A stretch of 64,000 bases of DNA from Poecilobothrus nobilitatus. Lineage: Eukaryota; Arthropoda; Insecta; Diptera; Dolichopodidae. Below, in pieces: positions 1 through 12,671 of the stretch. The stretch covers positions 116,811,996-116,875,995 of the forward strand of contig OX352774.1 in NCBI GenBank assembly GCA_947095535.1, given 5' to 3'. Below the pieces are notes generated by a model. The model saw only the letters and a list, made by a program, of their open reading frames with translations. It ran no database searches and was not told the origin of the DNA. The stretch's first letter is position 1. Each line of letters begins with the position of its first letter. The position numbers and the translations under genes were made by a program.

Positions 1-345
1 TTTTTTCGTTTAACTTTTTTTCTTCATTTACCTTTGGACAGTAAAAAAAGCAACAACAACAAAAAATAAACGTCAGTAAATTTTTACAAATTTTCACAAA
101 TAAAAATTTTAAAAAGAGATCCGTCTCTTTTTTACTCATTTTTCTTGTTTTTTTTGATTTTTTTTATAATATAACTCAAACCTCTCAGTTCGGGAACGCT
201 TTTTTTGCGAAAATTTACATATATTTTCGAAATTTTTTGTACGCGAACAGACCTTTTATGACAGTCGAGTGCGACAACTGCATTGCAAAATGCAATGCAA
301 ATGACAAATTTTGTTTGACAGTTCTTAAAGTGCCATTCCACGGTC
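1..345 (+). promoter_or_regulatory. Candidate promoter upstream of Pcyt1 non-coding exon
   Basis: This stretch is less AT-rich than the next several kilobases and ends in an initiator-like TCAGTA at 344-349, close to the fly Inr TCAKTY. A 21-bp near-palindrome, TGCATTGCAAAATGCAATGCA, lies at about 279-299. I see no clear TATA box at the right distance. A strong splice donor follows at 651. Promoter identity is inferred from position, base composition and the Inr-like match; no transcript data are available to me. Confidence 0.4.
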
Positions 346-650
346 AGTATCAGCAGTCAGCACTAGCAGTCTTGTTTTGAGTTTGTGTCGTGTCGCGATA
401 GAAAAGTTGTAAAGAAAAAATTTTCTATATTTGTTTTTGATGAAGTGAAATAATTTTGCAAAAACAAAAAAATAATAATAAAAGAAAGTTATATAAAAAT
501 TATATTGAAAAACGAAATAAATTGCTATTTGCATACATATATGTATTAAAAAAAAAAAATACGTTTTTTATAATTTTAAAATAGAAAAAAAAAGAAAAAT
601 TTGTTAGAATTTAATTTACATTTAGAAAAAAAAACGCCATTAATTTGACG
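346..650 (+). other. Pcyt1: Candidate non-coding first exon (5' UTR)
   Basis: The segment runs from the Inr-like site to a near-ideal donor, GACG|GTAAGTAA, with GT at 651-652. It contains no usable open reading frame, as expected for a 5' UTR exon. The nearest convincing plus-strand acceptor leading to a coding exon is TATTACAG at 42151-42158, so this is most simply the first exon of Pcyt1, spliced over about 41.5 kb. It could instead belong to another, unread plus-strand transcript. Confidence 0.4.
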
Positions 651-1239
651 GTAAGTAATTTGTTGGCATTTTAAACATGTTGGTTGTTTTTACAAAAAAA
701 AAAAAAAATAATAAATTGACATGGAATGGGATATTACGTGTTCAATATTGAAAAACATACGATTCAATTTTCCTTCTATTTTGCTTACCATACAATATAC
801 AATGTACATATGTAGATATACATATATCCAAATATTTAAATTAAATATCTGTAATTTTGCATTTATAATTTATAATCAATTATGATGTGATGTGATGCCT
901 AATAGCTATGATTATAATGTTAAATCTTGTATTGTATGTATGTATATAAAAAAGTCTGTTAATGAATTTTTAATTTAAAAATAAACTAATGCAATTTAAA
1001 ACATATGTATGTATGTAAATTAAATTTAAGTATGTACTTATAATTTAGGTACCACCAATCATTATTGATTTGTCTATAGAAGAAAAGAAAAAAAAACATA
1101 AAAATTCAATAGATTTCCATAGTATCAAGAAAACAAAATGATTCTTCTATAAAAGAAAACATAGAAGGGAAAGTGACAAATCATAAAATGTACAAAATAT
1201 GCTTACTTAAATCGATAAAAATAAAATAAAACTTAAATA

Positions 1240-2425
1240 CAGTGGGTGGCTATAATATTTGTTAGATATTATGCTAAATTTATATTATGGTGCATAACAT
1301 AAAAAAAATAATGTTTATGACATAATAATGTACATAGTTATGTATGTACATGGTAATGGTATGTACTTATGTACGTATGTTTTGTGTGTTATGTACGAAC
1401 TCTTGGATTACAGAGGTATTTTCTTGTAATAAATAACTTGTAAAGAAAATTATTTTGATTAAAATTGAAATTATTATATATAAATATGTACATATTTATA
1501 GTATCCATATTTATGTATACATATTTCTCTAAGTAGGTTTAATAGTAGATTTGAAACCCAATTTCTAATACAGCGCCTTATTTACCTAGTAGCTGGCTCT
1601 TTTTTTACTCTTATTTTACATTTCGTACTATTCGTACATTTTTCCTAATTCCCAGATCTTTTGCTTCCAAATAATATTTTCATTAAATTTCGATTTATTT
1701 ATTTGGTAGCATAATAATGCTTTTTAGTTTAAATAAAAAATATAATCCTTTAAAAAAAAATTAACAAAGTTAGTAATAGGTACTAATATCCAATAAATAT
1801 ACTATAAGAGTAATTAATAACAAAGAGAAAGAAAAATAAATTATGTTTGATTTAATATAAAAAATTAAGAAAAAACAAAAACAGTTTAAAATTTAAAGAG
1901 AAAAAAAATAGAGTCTTCAATGTTTCACTTCGTTTCAAGTCTTCAATGTTGCACTTCGTTTGTTGCACTTCATTAAATGCTTAGTGAGAGCCTAAGGCCT
2001 ACTATATTTAGTAGGCCATTAAACAACTGCAAACCCTTATAAAAAACTGTATTTTATTTGTAGGTTCTTTTGTATAGGGATAGTCGAAAATTTCCTACTG
2101 ATCTAAAGTTATTATGGTGATGAATCGCTTACATATCGTAAATTTATATGCAGATTATCGGATATACATGCCGTATTTCATTTTGAACACAAATATGACA
2201 ATATTAAATTTTAATTTCGAAATATGTATGTATGTAATTCGAAACTCTCAGTTTAAAATTTATCATCGAAATATTTGTTTGAAAACAGCAATGTTCGTTT
2301 TTGGATATGCTTTAACAATAACATTTTAATAACTAATGAGATTCTCCCAGAATAATTTATGCGATTTAAATAACGATTAGTATTAAAAAAAAGTTGTAGT
2401 GTTACTAATAATATTTCACCCACTG
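1240..2425. mobile_element. TA-flanked Tc1/mariner-like remnant with CAGTGGGTG termini
   Basis: The left end reads TA-CAGTGGGTGGCTATAATATT and the right end is its inverted counterpart, AATATTTCACCCACTG-TA. Both abut TA dinucleotides (1238-1239 and 2426-2427), the target duplication of Tc1/mariner transposons. The 1.19-kb interior is too decayed for me to recognise a transposase on either strand. The terminal inverted repeat is only about 10 bp exact before it becomes gapped, so chance pairing of diverged sequence is not excluded. Confidence 0.45.
1914..2016. repeat. Short direct repeats and a perfect 9-bp hairpin
   Basis: GTCTTCAATGTTTCACTTCG and GTCTTCAATGTTGCACTTCG lie next to each other, followed by a third partial TTGCACTTCATT. 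Just downstream, GGCCTACTA and TAGTAGGCC form a hairpin with a four-base loop. Both lie inside the TA-flanked remnant and may be its internal structure. Confidence 0.6.
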
Positions 2426-4693
2426 TATCTTTTAGTTTAATTTTTTGTATTTACCAAAAAAAGAAAATAAAAGTAAAATATGTACCTATTTTTTATATAT
2501 TATGTATATACAATATGTACATAGATAATAATACCTTCATATTTACAGAGTGTAAAAAATGAATTGGTCTCATTTTCATTACTCACAAGATAGTACATAA
2601 CTATTAACTATAGGTATACTTACTACATATTTATACATAATAAGTACATGAAAAAGTTATCAAAAATGAATTTTGTTTTAGAAAAGAAACGCTTTTTTTT
2701 TAAAGCTATAAATAATTGAATATCATTGAATTAAGGATTTTTTTAAATTATACATTCTTTTTTTTTGTTTTTTTTTTTCAAAAGAATTTAAAAATTAAAC
2801 ATCAACATACGTAAGGATATTTTGGGGATTTTTCTTCCGCATAGGTCAATGATTTATATAAATACATACATACATATATCACAATTTCAACACAAATAAA
2901 TATTTGGTATACAAAATACTTGTATTTATATTATGTATATACATATGTATGTATATACAAAATTGATTTTACTTTTTAATAATAAAAACAAAAAATAATT
3001 CCTACATCTTTTGTTTACGGAATTGCGTCATATTTCCAAAGAATTACTATGTAATTTATGAATATGTACATACACAATAAACTTTAGGTACATACTTACT
3101 TACTCATCCATCAGATAATAAAAAACTATATAAGCGATATTAATCACCTGATTGTAATTTTTTGAATTTTCAAAATTGTTTAAAAATTGGTGATTCAATT
3201 AGAAAAAAAAAAAATTTTTTATCAAATAAAAAAAAAAGCACCAGTAAAATAATAGTTACAAAAAATTTTTACATGGAAACTATTTATATGGACATGATTA
3301 CATAAATCTGGTTGATACTCTAATAATATTATAAGAAAAAAAATTATTTCCTTGTTGTAAATATGTAATTATGTAATATGTTCAATTAGTTACTGATTGA
3401 CAAGATAAGACTTCTTATTTCTATTATTCACTTTAATTCAAACGATTTCTATTTTATGAAATAGGTAGTTAACGAAAAATACCTATAAAAATTTAAAAAA
3501 AAAAGTAATATACGAAAATTATTGCAAAAAATTTGCGATTTTAACAAAAAAAAAAGAAGGCAATTAGGTACCTATAGGAGGTGCGAATTGCTCGTCGTAC
3601 CGAAAGAAGTTTTATTTATTTATTTTCAAGGTATTCAGGATATATGCATTTAATTTGATTCTATTTACATTAAAAGTATGTATTCATCTGATATGTTCAT
3701 AATCTGACGTAATCATAGTATTCATCTGATCTTTAGTTTTGGAATTTTTCACAATTAACTACTTAATTGTTTTTATTTTAAATTGGTTATTTTTACTCAC
3801 GTATTTCCTTAAGGTTTTATTTGGTCGGGAACTAAATAATTGTTTTTACATATACTTTTAATTTTAGTAGCCGTTAACTAAAAAAATCTGTCGAATTTAA
3901 AGAAAACAAAACCTAATTTTATTAAGTCAAAGATTTATTTTAGAAAATTATTTTTGAAAACATTTTCATCTTTCATTTTACATAAATATGTTCGTAATTA
4001 ACCTAACAAGTGCTTTAATACAGCAAAGTAAATCAGAAAATATTCTTAAATGGCCGAATACTAATGCTTTCACCCTATACATATTTTAAATAAATAAAAT
4101 CTGATAAAAATCTGATAAATAAAACATATGTTTTCAAAATTTTGAAAATATTTCAGAAATTCTTTTTCTAAAATTTTTATAATAATGACCACAAGCGATT
4201 CATTTATTTACTTATTATAAAATTAGTGACGCAGTACCTACTTATACAAAAAAAGTACATACCTACAAATGCAAAATTAGTTCAAAATTATCTTTTAAAT
4301 TATTTGTTGCTCATAGACCTGAAAAATGTAACTAAAATATGTATGTCTATAATTAATTAATAATATTTCGGTTTGTTTTTAGAGAGGTGCAATAAAATAA
4401 TTTAAAATTTGTTTTTTTTTTTTTTTAATCGAAGGTACGCATACATTTTCTTTGTTATTGCCAAGAATTCCAAATCAAAATTATTAAACAATTATGTACA
4501 TATAAAGTACATATATAAAGCACATAGGTATTTAATTTTATTTTGGCTTTCAAAATGATTTCAATGATGATTTTGTTTTTTTTATTTTTATTTGTTGCAT
4601 TATTCAGCTAAGTTTAATTTTTTTTTTCCTGTTGTAAGCAATTGAACATATCTGTGTACCTATTTTTAGGTAAATTTAATTTTTTTTCTTATA

Positions 4694-5051
4694 CAGGGTG
4701 TTTCCAACTCGATGGTTTTCCTTGAAATGAGTGATCGGGCATATCGAGGCGAACAAAAAATTCTATTTTAGGGGTGGGGGGTCTATTCTAAAGCCTTTTC
4801 GAGATATGAAGGGTTAAAGATTTTTTAGAGACTTTTCATTAAAAAATCTACAACTTTCGAGAGATAAAGTTGTTAGCTTTCTCTCTCTTTAACCGTTTAA
4901 CTTTTTCTCTATCTCTAACCGTTTTTGAGATATAAAAGAGATAATGAGATGAGAATAGAAAAGTGTGTTATTTTCAATCACAATAGAAAAGTGTGTTATT
5001 TGAAGACGCTGAAAGAAGTTCAGTGAAGACAATCGAGTCGGAAACATCCTG
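4694..5051. mobile_element. Non-autonomous TIR element (MITE), 358 bp
   Basis: The left terminus CAGGGTGTTTCCAACTCGA matches the inverse of the right terminus TCGAGTCGGAAACATCCTG with two differences over 19 bp. TA dinucleotides flank both ends (4692-4693 and 5052-5053). There is no coding capacity. The interior carries repeated CGAGATA and AACCGTTT-type words and a duplicated AATAGAAAAGTGTGTTATTT. The TA flank and size fit a Tc1/mariner-type MITE. Confidence 0.7.
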
Positions 5052-6254
5052 TAGTTATATTTCTGATACAAAAAATTCCGATATATCATCGTTTTTACAC
5101 CGTAGCAATTATTAGCGATTAATCCAATAAATATTTTTAATATGTTCACAGATTATAAAATTAATTAATTAATTTACAAATTAGCAAAAGAAAAAATAAG
5201 AGAAAAAAAAATCTTGACGACCGTTTCGACTTATGCTAATCATTAAATTGTGACCACACATAGTCACATTTTTATTAGCCCATTAAAAATTAATTAAAGT
5301 AGGTATTTTTTTTTTTTTTTTTTAAAGTCATTCTTACTACAAATTAATTTAGAACTATAAAGTTAATATAAAATGTAAATGTAATTATTATTTTAATTAC
5401 CATACCGTTTATATACGTATACCATTATACATATAATACGTGTGTTAATTGTATTTTGACTATTAAGTTCACGGTTTAATTTTTAACATTTATATTTTAT
5501 GACAAAATTATAGGTGTTTTTTTTTTTTCTTTTTTACAGGAAAATGAATTTATAACAACAGAAAAAAAAAATAAAAACAAAAAAATCATGATATAAAGCA
5601 TTAATAATGTTACAACATCATTATAATCTTAAAAAATTTCATATATAAAAAAAATTTTTTTGAAAATTTTGATCTTTGTACTAAATTTTTGACCTTCTCG
5701 CTTTTTTTTTTCCATTTTTTCTTTATATTGTATACTTAAGTTTAATTAAAATTTTTGTTTCTTAACTAAAACAAAAAAAAAAAAAAAAATTAATATAAAA
5801 AAAAAAATTACGAAACCCTCAGTTTAAAGTCCAAAAATTGTATTATACATATTCATAATACCTAAGTATTCATTTGTTTAAGTTTCTCTTTGTTTTGGTT
5901 TTTTTTTTTTTGTATTATTTTTTCTGTCTATTCCATTTGAAGTTCACTCGTGATTTATTTTAAATATGCAGTTTTTTTTTTTTTTTTTTTTACTTTATAA
6001 AAAAGGGATTATGATGATTATTTTATTTTTAAAAAAATATTTGCAATATAATTTAAAAATATTTTTTTTTTTTTATAAATAACAAGTGGTTGCATTATTT
6101 CAATTCTCTTTAATATTAACCTTTACCCTAAATGAGTTCCATTCAAATGATTATAAATTATTACATATTATGTATTTGGTTAATTTTCATATTGGCAAAC
6201 GTAGGATAAAATTTTAATATGATTAGATATGTCTACATATAGGTGAACATTTTT

Positions 6255-6391
6255 ATTGGGTCGTCGAATGCATAAAACCGAGTTTGAACTCAAATCTCAC
6301 CTTTTTAAACAAAAACTATACGCTGGAACTTGTATTTTTGTTTGGAAAAGTGATTTGAGTTCAAGCTCAGTTTTATGCATTCGATCCCAAT
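6255..6391. repeat. Long imperfect hairpin, about 60-bp arms
   Basis: Left arm 6255-6315 and right arm 6331-6391 are reverse complements with few mismatches. The shared core includes TCGAATGCATAAAAC and GAACTCAAATC, and the loop is about 15 bases. It could be a small foldback MITE or a transcribed hairpin of the pre-miRNA or endo-siRNA kind. The sequence alone does not decide between them. It lies in a presumed intron on the sense strand of Pcyt1. Confidence 0.65.
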
Positions 6392-7202
6392 GAGCATAAA
6401 TTAAAAATGTCGTGTGATTTAAAATCATAGATTAAGTACAAAATTATTTTTAGACTATAGTAGTCACTATTGTAATTCTTGATTTTACATACATAGTACA
6501 GATTTTCGATTTTAGAGACCATAGCGTGTAAAACAAAAAAATAAAATAAAGAAATTAAAATTTAAAATTAGACTTTACTGGAGTCTATCACAATTACTTT
6601 GATACTGTACATTTTTTTCATGAAATAATTGGATAAAATTTTAAAAAAAGGAAATACTTTGAAGAAGAATTTTTTTCCGGGGTTTTCTTTAAAACAAAAA
6701 ACAAAACATTTTCCTTCCCATTTAACATCATGTAAGTGTTCATATATATTTTAGGAATACGATATCAGACGATACTTTTATAATTTTGAATAATCAATTA
6801 AAATCGATACTTTCTATAAAAAAACACAAATATTAATTTTTTTTTATATTAAATATTAAATCAAATCAAGAGTTTCACTAATCAAAAATAAAAAAAAGAC
6901 ATGCTTTTAGTCATGCTCATTCGATTATACAATTTTAATTCATATTTAAAAAAATGCTAGTTATATATATATACGATACAATATGTAGGTATGTGCTAAG
7001 AATTTTTAATTAAAATTCATTTTTTATTTTAATTATGAAATTTTTTTTTTAATTAAAATTAAATTTTTTTCAGAGATGCTCTAAATACTGTGTTTTTTTT
7101 TTTATTGTTATTTTAATCTGTTTTGTCTTATATAAACACATTTTTTAAATTAATATTTCTTATTTGGGTTGAATATCGAGATTAGCACCCATATCATGTT
7201 AG

Positions 7203-7394
7203 AATTGTGATATACGTATCACCAAAAATTTGTTATTTTATTGATTTGGGGTTCCAGCCATATGGAGCTTTTTTTATTTGTTTGAACACAAAAAGTAAAT
7301 AACATTGTCTTTATGTGCCAAAATAGAAATAAAAGTTCTATAGTTCTATATTTAATTTGGTGACAAATTTTGATTAAATACGTATATCACATTA
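7203..7394. mobile_element. MITE of about 190 bp with TGTGATATACGTAT termini
   Basis: TGTGATATACGTAT at 7206-7219 is repeated in perfect inverted form at 7378-7391. A second inverted pair, ACCAAAAATTTG and CAAATTTTG, lies just inside. There is no coding capacity. A target duplication is not clear, so the superfamily cannot be assigned. Confidence 0.6.
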
Positions 7395-7654
7395 CTATAA
7401 CATTATAAGGCCATTAATCAATATTTTATGTCATCAAATGATGATTATTTATGTATTTATGATTTGATTTAACTGATCGTATGATGTTAAATCATAAATT
7501 TTAAAAGGATATTAAAATCTTTGGATCTTAATAGTTTTTATGCTATCATTTAAATATATTTCCTTTTAATTCTTCCAACTTTTTCGGATCGCACAAAGTA
7601 TTTAAAAATTAGAATAAGTAAAGGATCTTTATATTATAAAAAACTTATATTATT

Positions 7655-8640
7655 ATAAAGGGGAACCCTATATATAACTAAAAAAAACCGTTAACACACG
7701 TAAAAATATATTAGTAAAGCTTAAATTTTATATCTTGCCGAAGAAAATTTTTTACAGGTACCTAAGTGACAGGTGTCGAAAAAAAACCAATTTACAATTT
7801 TTGAGCCCTAATAGCTCTGGTGCAAAAAAAATTTCTGATAAAACTTATACTAATTCTAAAAGTTCTTTCTTATCTCAAAATTTCAAGTTCCTATCTAAAA
7901 GCGTGCCATAGTTATGAAAAAAAGAAATATCATGCAAAATTTAGTTTTCACATAACGGTAAATTTAAATAGTAAGTTATAAAATATTGTAACTATAATTT
8001 TGATATTTAAAAAACGTAACACACGAAAAAATCCATTACGGGGGCTTTAATTTTTTAGGTCTTGCCGAAGAAAAATATTTACAGGCATGTACCTGAGTTA
8101 CAGGTATCGAAAAAAAGAAAATTCTCAATTTTTGAGCTCATAGCTCATAAACACGGGGTGGTCGAAAAATTTTTTCTGAGAAAACTTATACTAATTCTAA
8201 AAGTTTTTTCTAACATCAAAATTTCAAGTCCTTATCTAAAAGAGTGGCGGATTTATGAAGGTATAGAAAAATAATGCAAGATTTGGTTTTCACATAACGG
8301 TAATTTTAAATACTAAATTTAAAAAATTGTATAATTTTGATATAGATTACAAAGGTAAAAAAAAAAATCCTGCTGAATGGCGTTTTCAAATTGAAAAAAT
8401 GTTAAGTAGAACATCAGATATAAAAATAGGACTTTTTCAAAGTTTGAGGGGCTGTAACACCGTATTGGATGGAGCTACATGCAAAAGTTGTTTTACAACA
8501 TTATTTTTATGAAACCTACCAATGGTTAAAACGTTTTTACTCTATCTTTAACGGTGTAGAAGTTTTGTAAACAGACGGACGAACGAACAGAGTGAAACTA
8601 ATAGGCCAATTTTTTTAAATTTGTTTTAAAAATGTGCTAA
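7655..8640 (+). repeat. Dispersed repeat family A, copy 1 (two tandem units)
   Basis: Two units about 340 bp apart share GTAACACACG, TCTTGCCGAAGAAAA, TTCACATAACGGTA and other blocks. The second unit continues through TTTGAGGGGCTGTAAC to AACGGTGTAGAAGTTTTGTAAACAGACGGACGAACG. The same text occurs in inverted form at 62790-64000 and degraded at three other sites. The open frames in it (8062-8274, 8327-8512) have no counterpart preserved in the other copies, so I treat them as non-coding. Confidence 0.75.
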
Positions 8641-9169
8641 AAATAATTTTTTCTCAAATAAAACTGCAAATTCTATAATTTAAGCAGTATTAAGTATTTA
8701 ATATTATTTTTATTTTTACCAAAATGAATTTTAAAAAATTTAAAACATAAAATTTATACATTCGTTGATGAGCGGATCAGTATATTAATTTAAAGTTAAA
8801 TTGATTTTAAGTCTACCTAAGCGATTTTAATGTACAGATTATATTATAAAACCATCCTCATATAATTGTACATCATAAAAGCACAAATTTTTTAATAGTA
8901 ATGAAAGGGTGACTAATAAACTTAAAAATATATCAAACACCAAATAATTTTTATTTTATTGCAAATTGTATTTTTTTTATTTAAATTTATGGCAACAGTT
9001 TTTAAAGGCGTACATTTTTAAAAAAGACAATAAAAAACATTTTAGAATTGTGACGACTTTTTAATCAAAATTTTACTTTAGAATTTTTTAATGTAAGAAA
9101 TAATTTCAAAAATTCAAGAGACCATTTCTTTATTAAAATTTAAAAATAAAGCTGTCAGAAAAATTAAAA

Positions 9170-9660
9170 AATGATGACAACATATAAATGTGAAGCTTTA
9201 ATTTTTGTGTCTTATTTTAATCAAATACCTATCTACAACCAGGTTATATTATAAGGTGTCTAAACTGAAATTTGTTTTTTGACCCCTAATAGCTGTAAAA
9301 CGTTGTATAAATTTTTTGAGGTAACTTATGCTACTTTTCAAAGATCTTTCTTCTCTTCAAAATTTCAGTTCTTACTGAATAAGCGTTCCGGAGCGTTACC
9401 GAACAAAAAATATTTTGCAAAATTAAACTGTAATTAGAAAAAAAAAATAGTAAATTGCAAAAAATATATAATTTTTATATTGGTTTTTGAAGATTGAAAC
9501 ACTTTTCTGTCGTTTGACGTTTCAATATTGAAAAAATATTCAGCAAAACTTGAAATATATAAACATTTAAAGATGTTTTTTTTTTCCAACTTTGTCGGAT
9601 TTTGCAAATCAAAGTGGACTGCATAAGATATTTGTTAAATAAAGTGTTATTTTTTTTTAT
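9170..9660 (+). repeat. Dispersed repeat family A, copy 2 (degraded)
   Basis: Blocks matching copy 1 occur in order: ACTTATGCTACTTTTCAAAGATCTTTCTT, then CAAAATTTCAGTTCTTA, GCGTTCCGGAGCG, TTTTGCAAAATT and CTGTCGTTTGACGTTT. Divergence is clearly higher than between copies 1 and 5. Confidence 0.55.
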
Positions 9661-11321
9661 AATGTTTGTCTCTAAGCATAATATTCAGCTCGTACAGAGT
9701 GTTTTAAAAAATGTTGTCTTTCTTTTTTTATTTTTTTTTTGTTTTTTATGATATATAGTAGAACAAATATTTAAAAATGTTGCAAAAAGTGCTGCCACAT
9801 CGTTAAATTCAATAAAAAGTTTTAGTAAAGAAAAATTGAAAATTTTTTGTGATTTTTTTTATGTTTGTGTAACCGCCTGATTATGTTTTTTTTTCGTATT
9901 TTAAAATCTATTTAAATGCAATGCAATTGACGCAATTTCTTCAAATTTTTTCGCTCTTTTTTCTTTATTTTTTTTTTAAATTTTCGTTTTATGTATTTTT
10001 ATTTTAAAATAAAAAATTGTGCAAATCATATACCTTAAAATGTTTGTGTTTTTTTTTTATTGTTGACGGTTTTTAAATTATATTTTATTTAACTTGTATG
10101 TTTATTATATAGAATTATTCACAAACGTACAAAATGTTGAATTAAAGCACTTTAGCTTTGCATTCTACAAAATAACCTTTTGATTCACCGCTGTTAGATA
10201 AGGAAAACTTTGAAAAATCTTTTAATCAATTTGTTGCATTGGTTTTTAAAAATTGTTCTTGGGGTATTATAGTAGAATTAAAGCAGTAGTTATTTTATAG
10301 GTTTATGGAGGAATCTATTAAATTTATAATATAGGTACTTATTTTTAAAATAAAAAATTTTTTTAAAAATAAATTACCAATAAAACGAATCAAACCAAAC
10401 AATTAAAAATATGTTTTTAAAACCACAGTTCTTTCCACAGATTTTATAAATCTTCATTTTTCAAATTAGACCTTATTAAAAAAAAGAAAATTGTACACAA
10501 AATAAATAAAACACTAATTATTTCAAGTTGGGTACGAAATCCTGCGTTCCAAAAACTTGCATCCCAAATTTCCGTATTCTGCAAATTTTATATTCTAAAG
10601 TCTTTCCTAATTATTTCAACTAAGTACAATAGTTTTACTATGAAAGTACGGGATTTTTTATTTACAAGCTTTAGTATTTACTGATTGTGTATTTACAGGA
10701 TTACATAGATTTAAGGGGTTTCCGGAATGCTGCGGTTATTAAGGCACTCCCAATATTTTTTTTTCGGAGCACTGAAAAAAATTAAATTTTATTAAATAAA
10801 AATTTTTGAATACTGAAGTAGGTACTAGGCCTTAGACAAAATATTTAGTGTTTTTAGGCGGGTTGAACCTAAAAAAAGTTTTAAATTTATATTTGACTAT
10901 TTTCAATAGGATAATTTGAAGAAATATGTAAATATAATAAGTCAAAATTGAATATTTAAATAAAATCGAAATGTAAATGTAAGATCAAAATTTAATTTAC
11001 ATTTTAGGCAGTAGCGATGCGCTATGTTTTTTGAGTGAACTTTTTTTTTATTACCTTTTATTATTAAAAAGTTTTTTACCTATTGTAAATGTACCTATAA
11101 GAGGGTATAATAGTTCTTTCTTTTTTTCATTTACTAAATGCAAGGTTAGCAAAATTGCTTGTTTTTAAATTGTATTTTCTTTTCAAATAGCACATTTTTG
11201 ACAGCCTGTTGTTTTATTACCATGGTGTTGATATCTGACAATTGATCTTTTTTTTTTTTTGTTTTAATTATTTTTTTTTTTATACATATTTTGTCTCCCC
11301 ACATTTTGTCTTTTTTCTATT

Positions 11322-11378
11322 GTATCAATTCACGCACTCATTATTTTATTTACTCATTATCAATTCACGCACTCATTA
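11322..11378. repeat. 21-bp direct repeat, 36-bp period
   Basis: TATCAATTCACGCACTCATTA occurs twice, separated by a short AT spacer. The spacer carries a third partial TTTACTCATTA. It is a local tandem duplication with no further structure that I can see. Confidence 0.8.
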
Positions 11379-11569
11379 ACAAAAAGAAAAAAAAATAGTT
11401 ATGCAATAATAAAACAATAATAGAGAAACTGACATTTTCTTAGATGATTATGATGTAACATATGTATGTATGTATATCACATACCTATAATAATACCACT
11501 GCTATGCTACATCTATTTTAAATTAAGTATTCTTTATTTTTTCTACACCTAATATAAAATGACCTAAAT

Positions 11570-12250
11570 TTTTCATTATACCCGTATGATATACCGTAGG
11601 GTATAATAAATTAGCCATTACGTTTGTTACACCTTAAAGAAACCGAGCTAGATATAAATTCAAGTGAATTAATCGAGACAAAATCGAATTCTAAGTCGAT
11701 TAAGCTTAGTAAAAAAGTCGATCATGGTACGCCCTTCCGTTCGTCTGTTTGTGTGCGCGATAACTTAAAGGAGCTAGGATTCTGAAATTTTTACCGCTTC
11801 GCTTTTGTAAAATTGTTAGTCTCTCTATTTAAAAACCTGCAAGGTCAGCTATTTGAGGTAGGTATTTAAAATTTGATGAAGAGGTCAAGTTGAATGCTAA
11901 TAATTTTGTAAAATTTGGTTGTGCTAGAGCAGCAGGTATAGGTAGCTTGCATATTTTGGAATTTAATAAAGCTAGACATCTGAAAACTTGAAAAAGATAA
12001 TCAAGTTTTATGGTAATAATTTCTGTAAAATGTGGTTGATTGGGGACAGCCGATTCGAGTTACTGTTATACAACCCCACAATTTATATAAATATATGTCG
12101 GTAGTTAACATCGGTACTAAAACACCTGAAATTTTGTACAAGAGGATGAAGTTTTATGGAAACAGCATGTATTATATTCATATGAGTATCCTAGAGTTAA
12201 CCAGTCTACTAGACACTACAGTTTACACTCGTGTTTCTACGTTAAGTATA
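11570..12250 (+). repeat. Dispersed repeat family B, copy 1
   Basis: It begins with TATACCGTAGGGTATAATAAA, continues past TCCGTTCGTCTGTTTG, and contains tandemly related sub-units with TCTGAAA, ACATCGGTACTAAAACA and GATAATCAAGTTTTATGG. The reverse complement of 26535-27185 carries the same blocks in the same order, so this is a real dispersed family. The open frame at 12032-12274 lies inside and is not preserved in the other copy. Confidence 0.7.
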
Positions 12251-12671
12251 AAATATTTTAATGATTCTATTTAATTATGATACAAAAACAATTATATGTT
12301 TAAATAAATAAGAGATTTAAAGAAGCATAAAATTAATTAATGGATTAAAATGTATACCAGAAATAGATAAACAATATGTAAAAGATCAGAATTTTTATAA
12401 TTGTTATAAATACATATATTTAATTAAAAAAAACTCTAATTAATTAAATTCTCATAACATTTGTCGCGTCTGTCTCTAATTTTTATATTAATTATGTCTT
12501 TTTCATTTAGTATTTTCCAATCATATAAAATGATCACTTTAAAATGTAGTCTTTAAGTTTATTTCAGACTATAATTTAAGGACATTCACTTTATGCATTT
12601 TTAAGGTGTTTCTGAGGGTTAATCTATTTTGTGAAATATTTTCATTCACTTAAGGTCCCTTGGAACTATGT

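Noticed and set aside
5530..5600. Possible extra Pcyt1 exon after TTTTTTTACAG at 5539
   Set aside because: The following sequence is A-rich with no open frame or matching donor.
8062..8512. Two small open frames in 8062-8274 and 8327-8512
   Set aside because: They lie in repeat family A and are not kept open in the other copies.
12032..12274. 80-codon open frame
   Set aside because: It is within repeat family B and disrupted in the inverted copy at 26535-27185.
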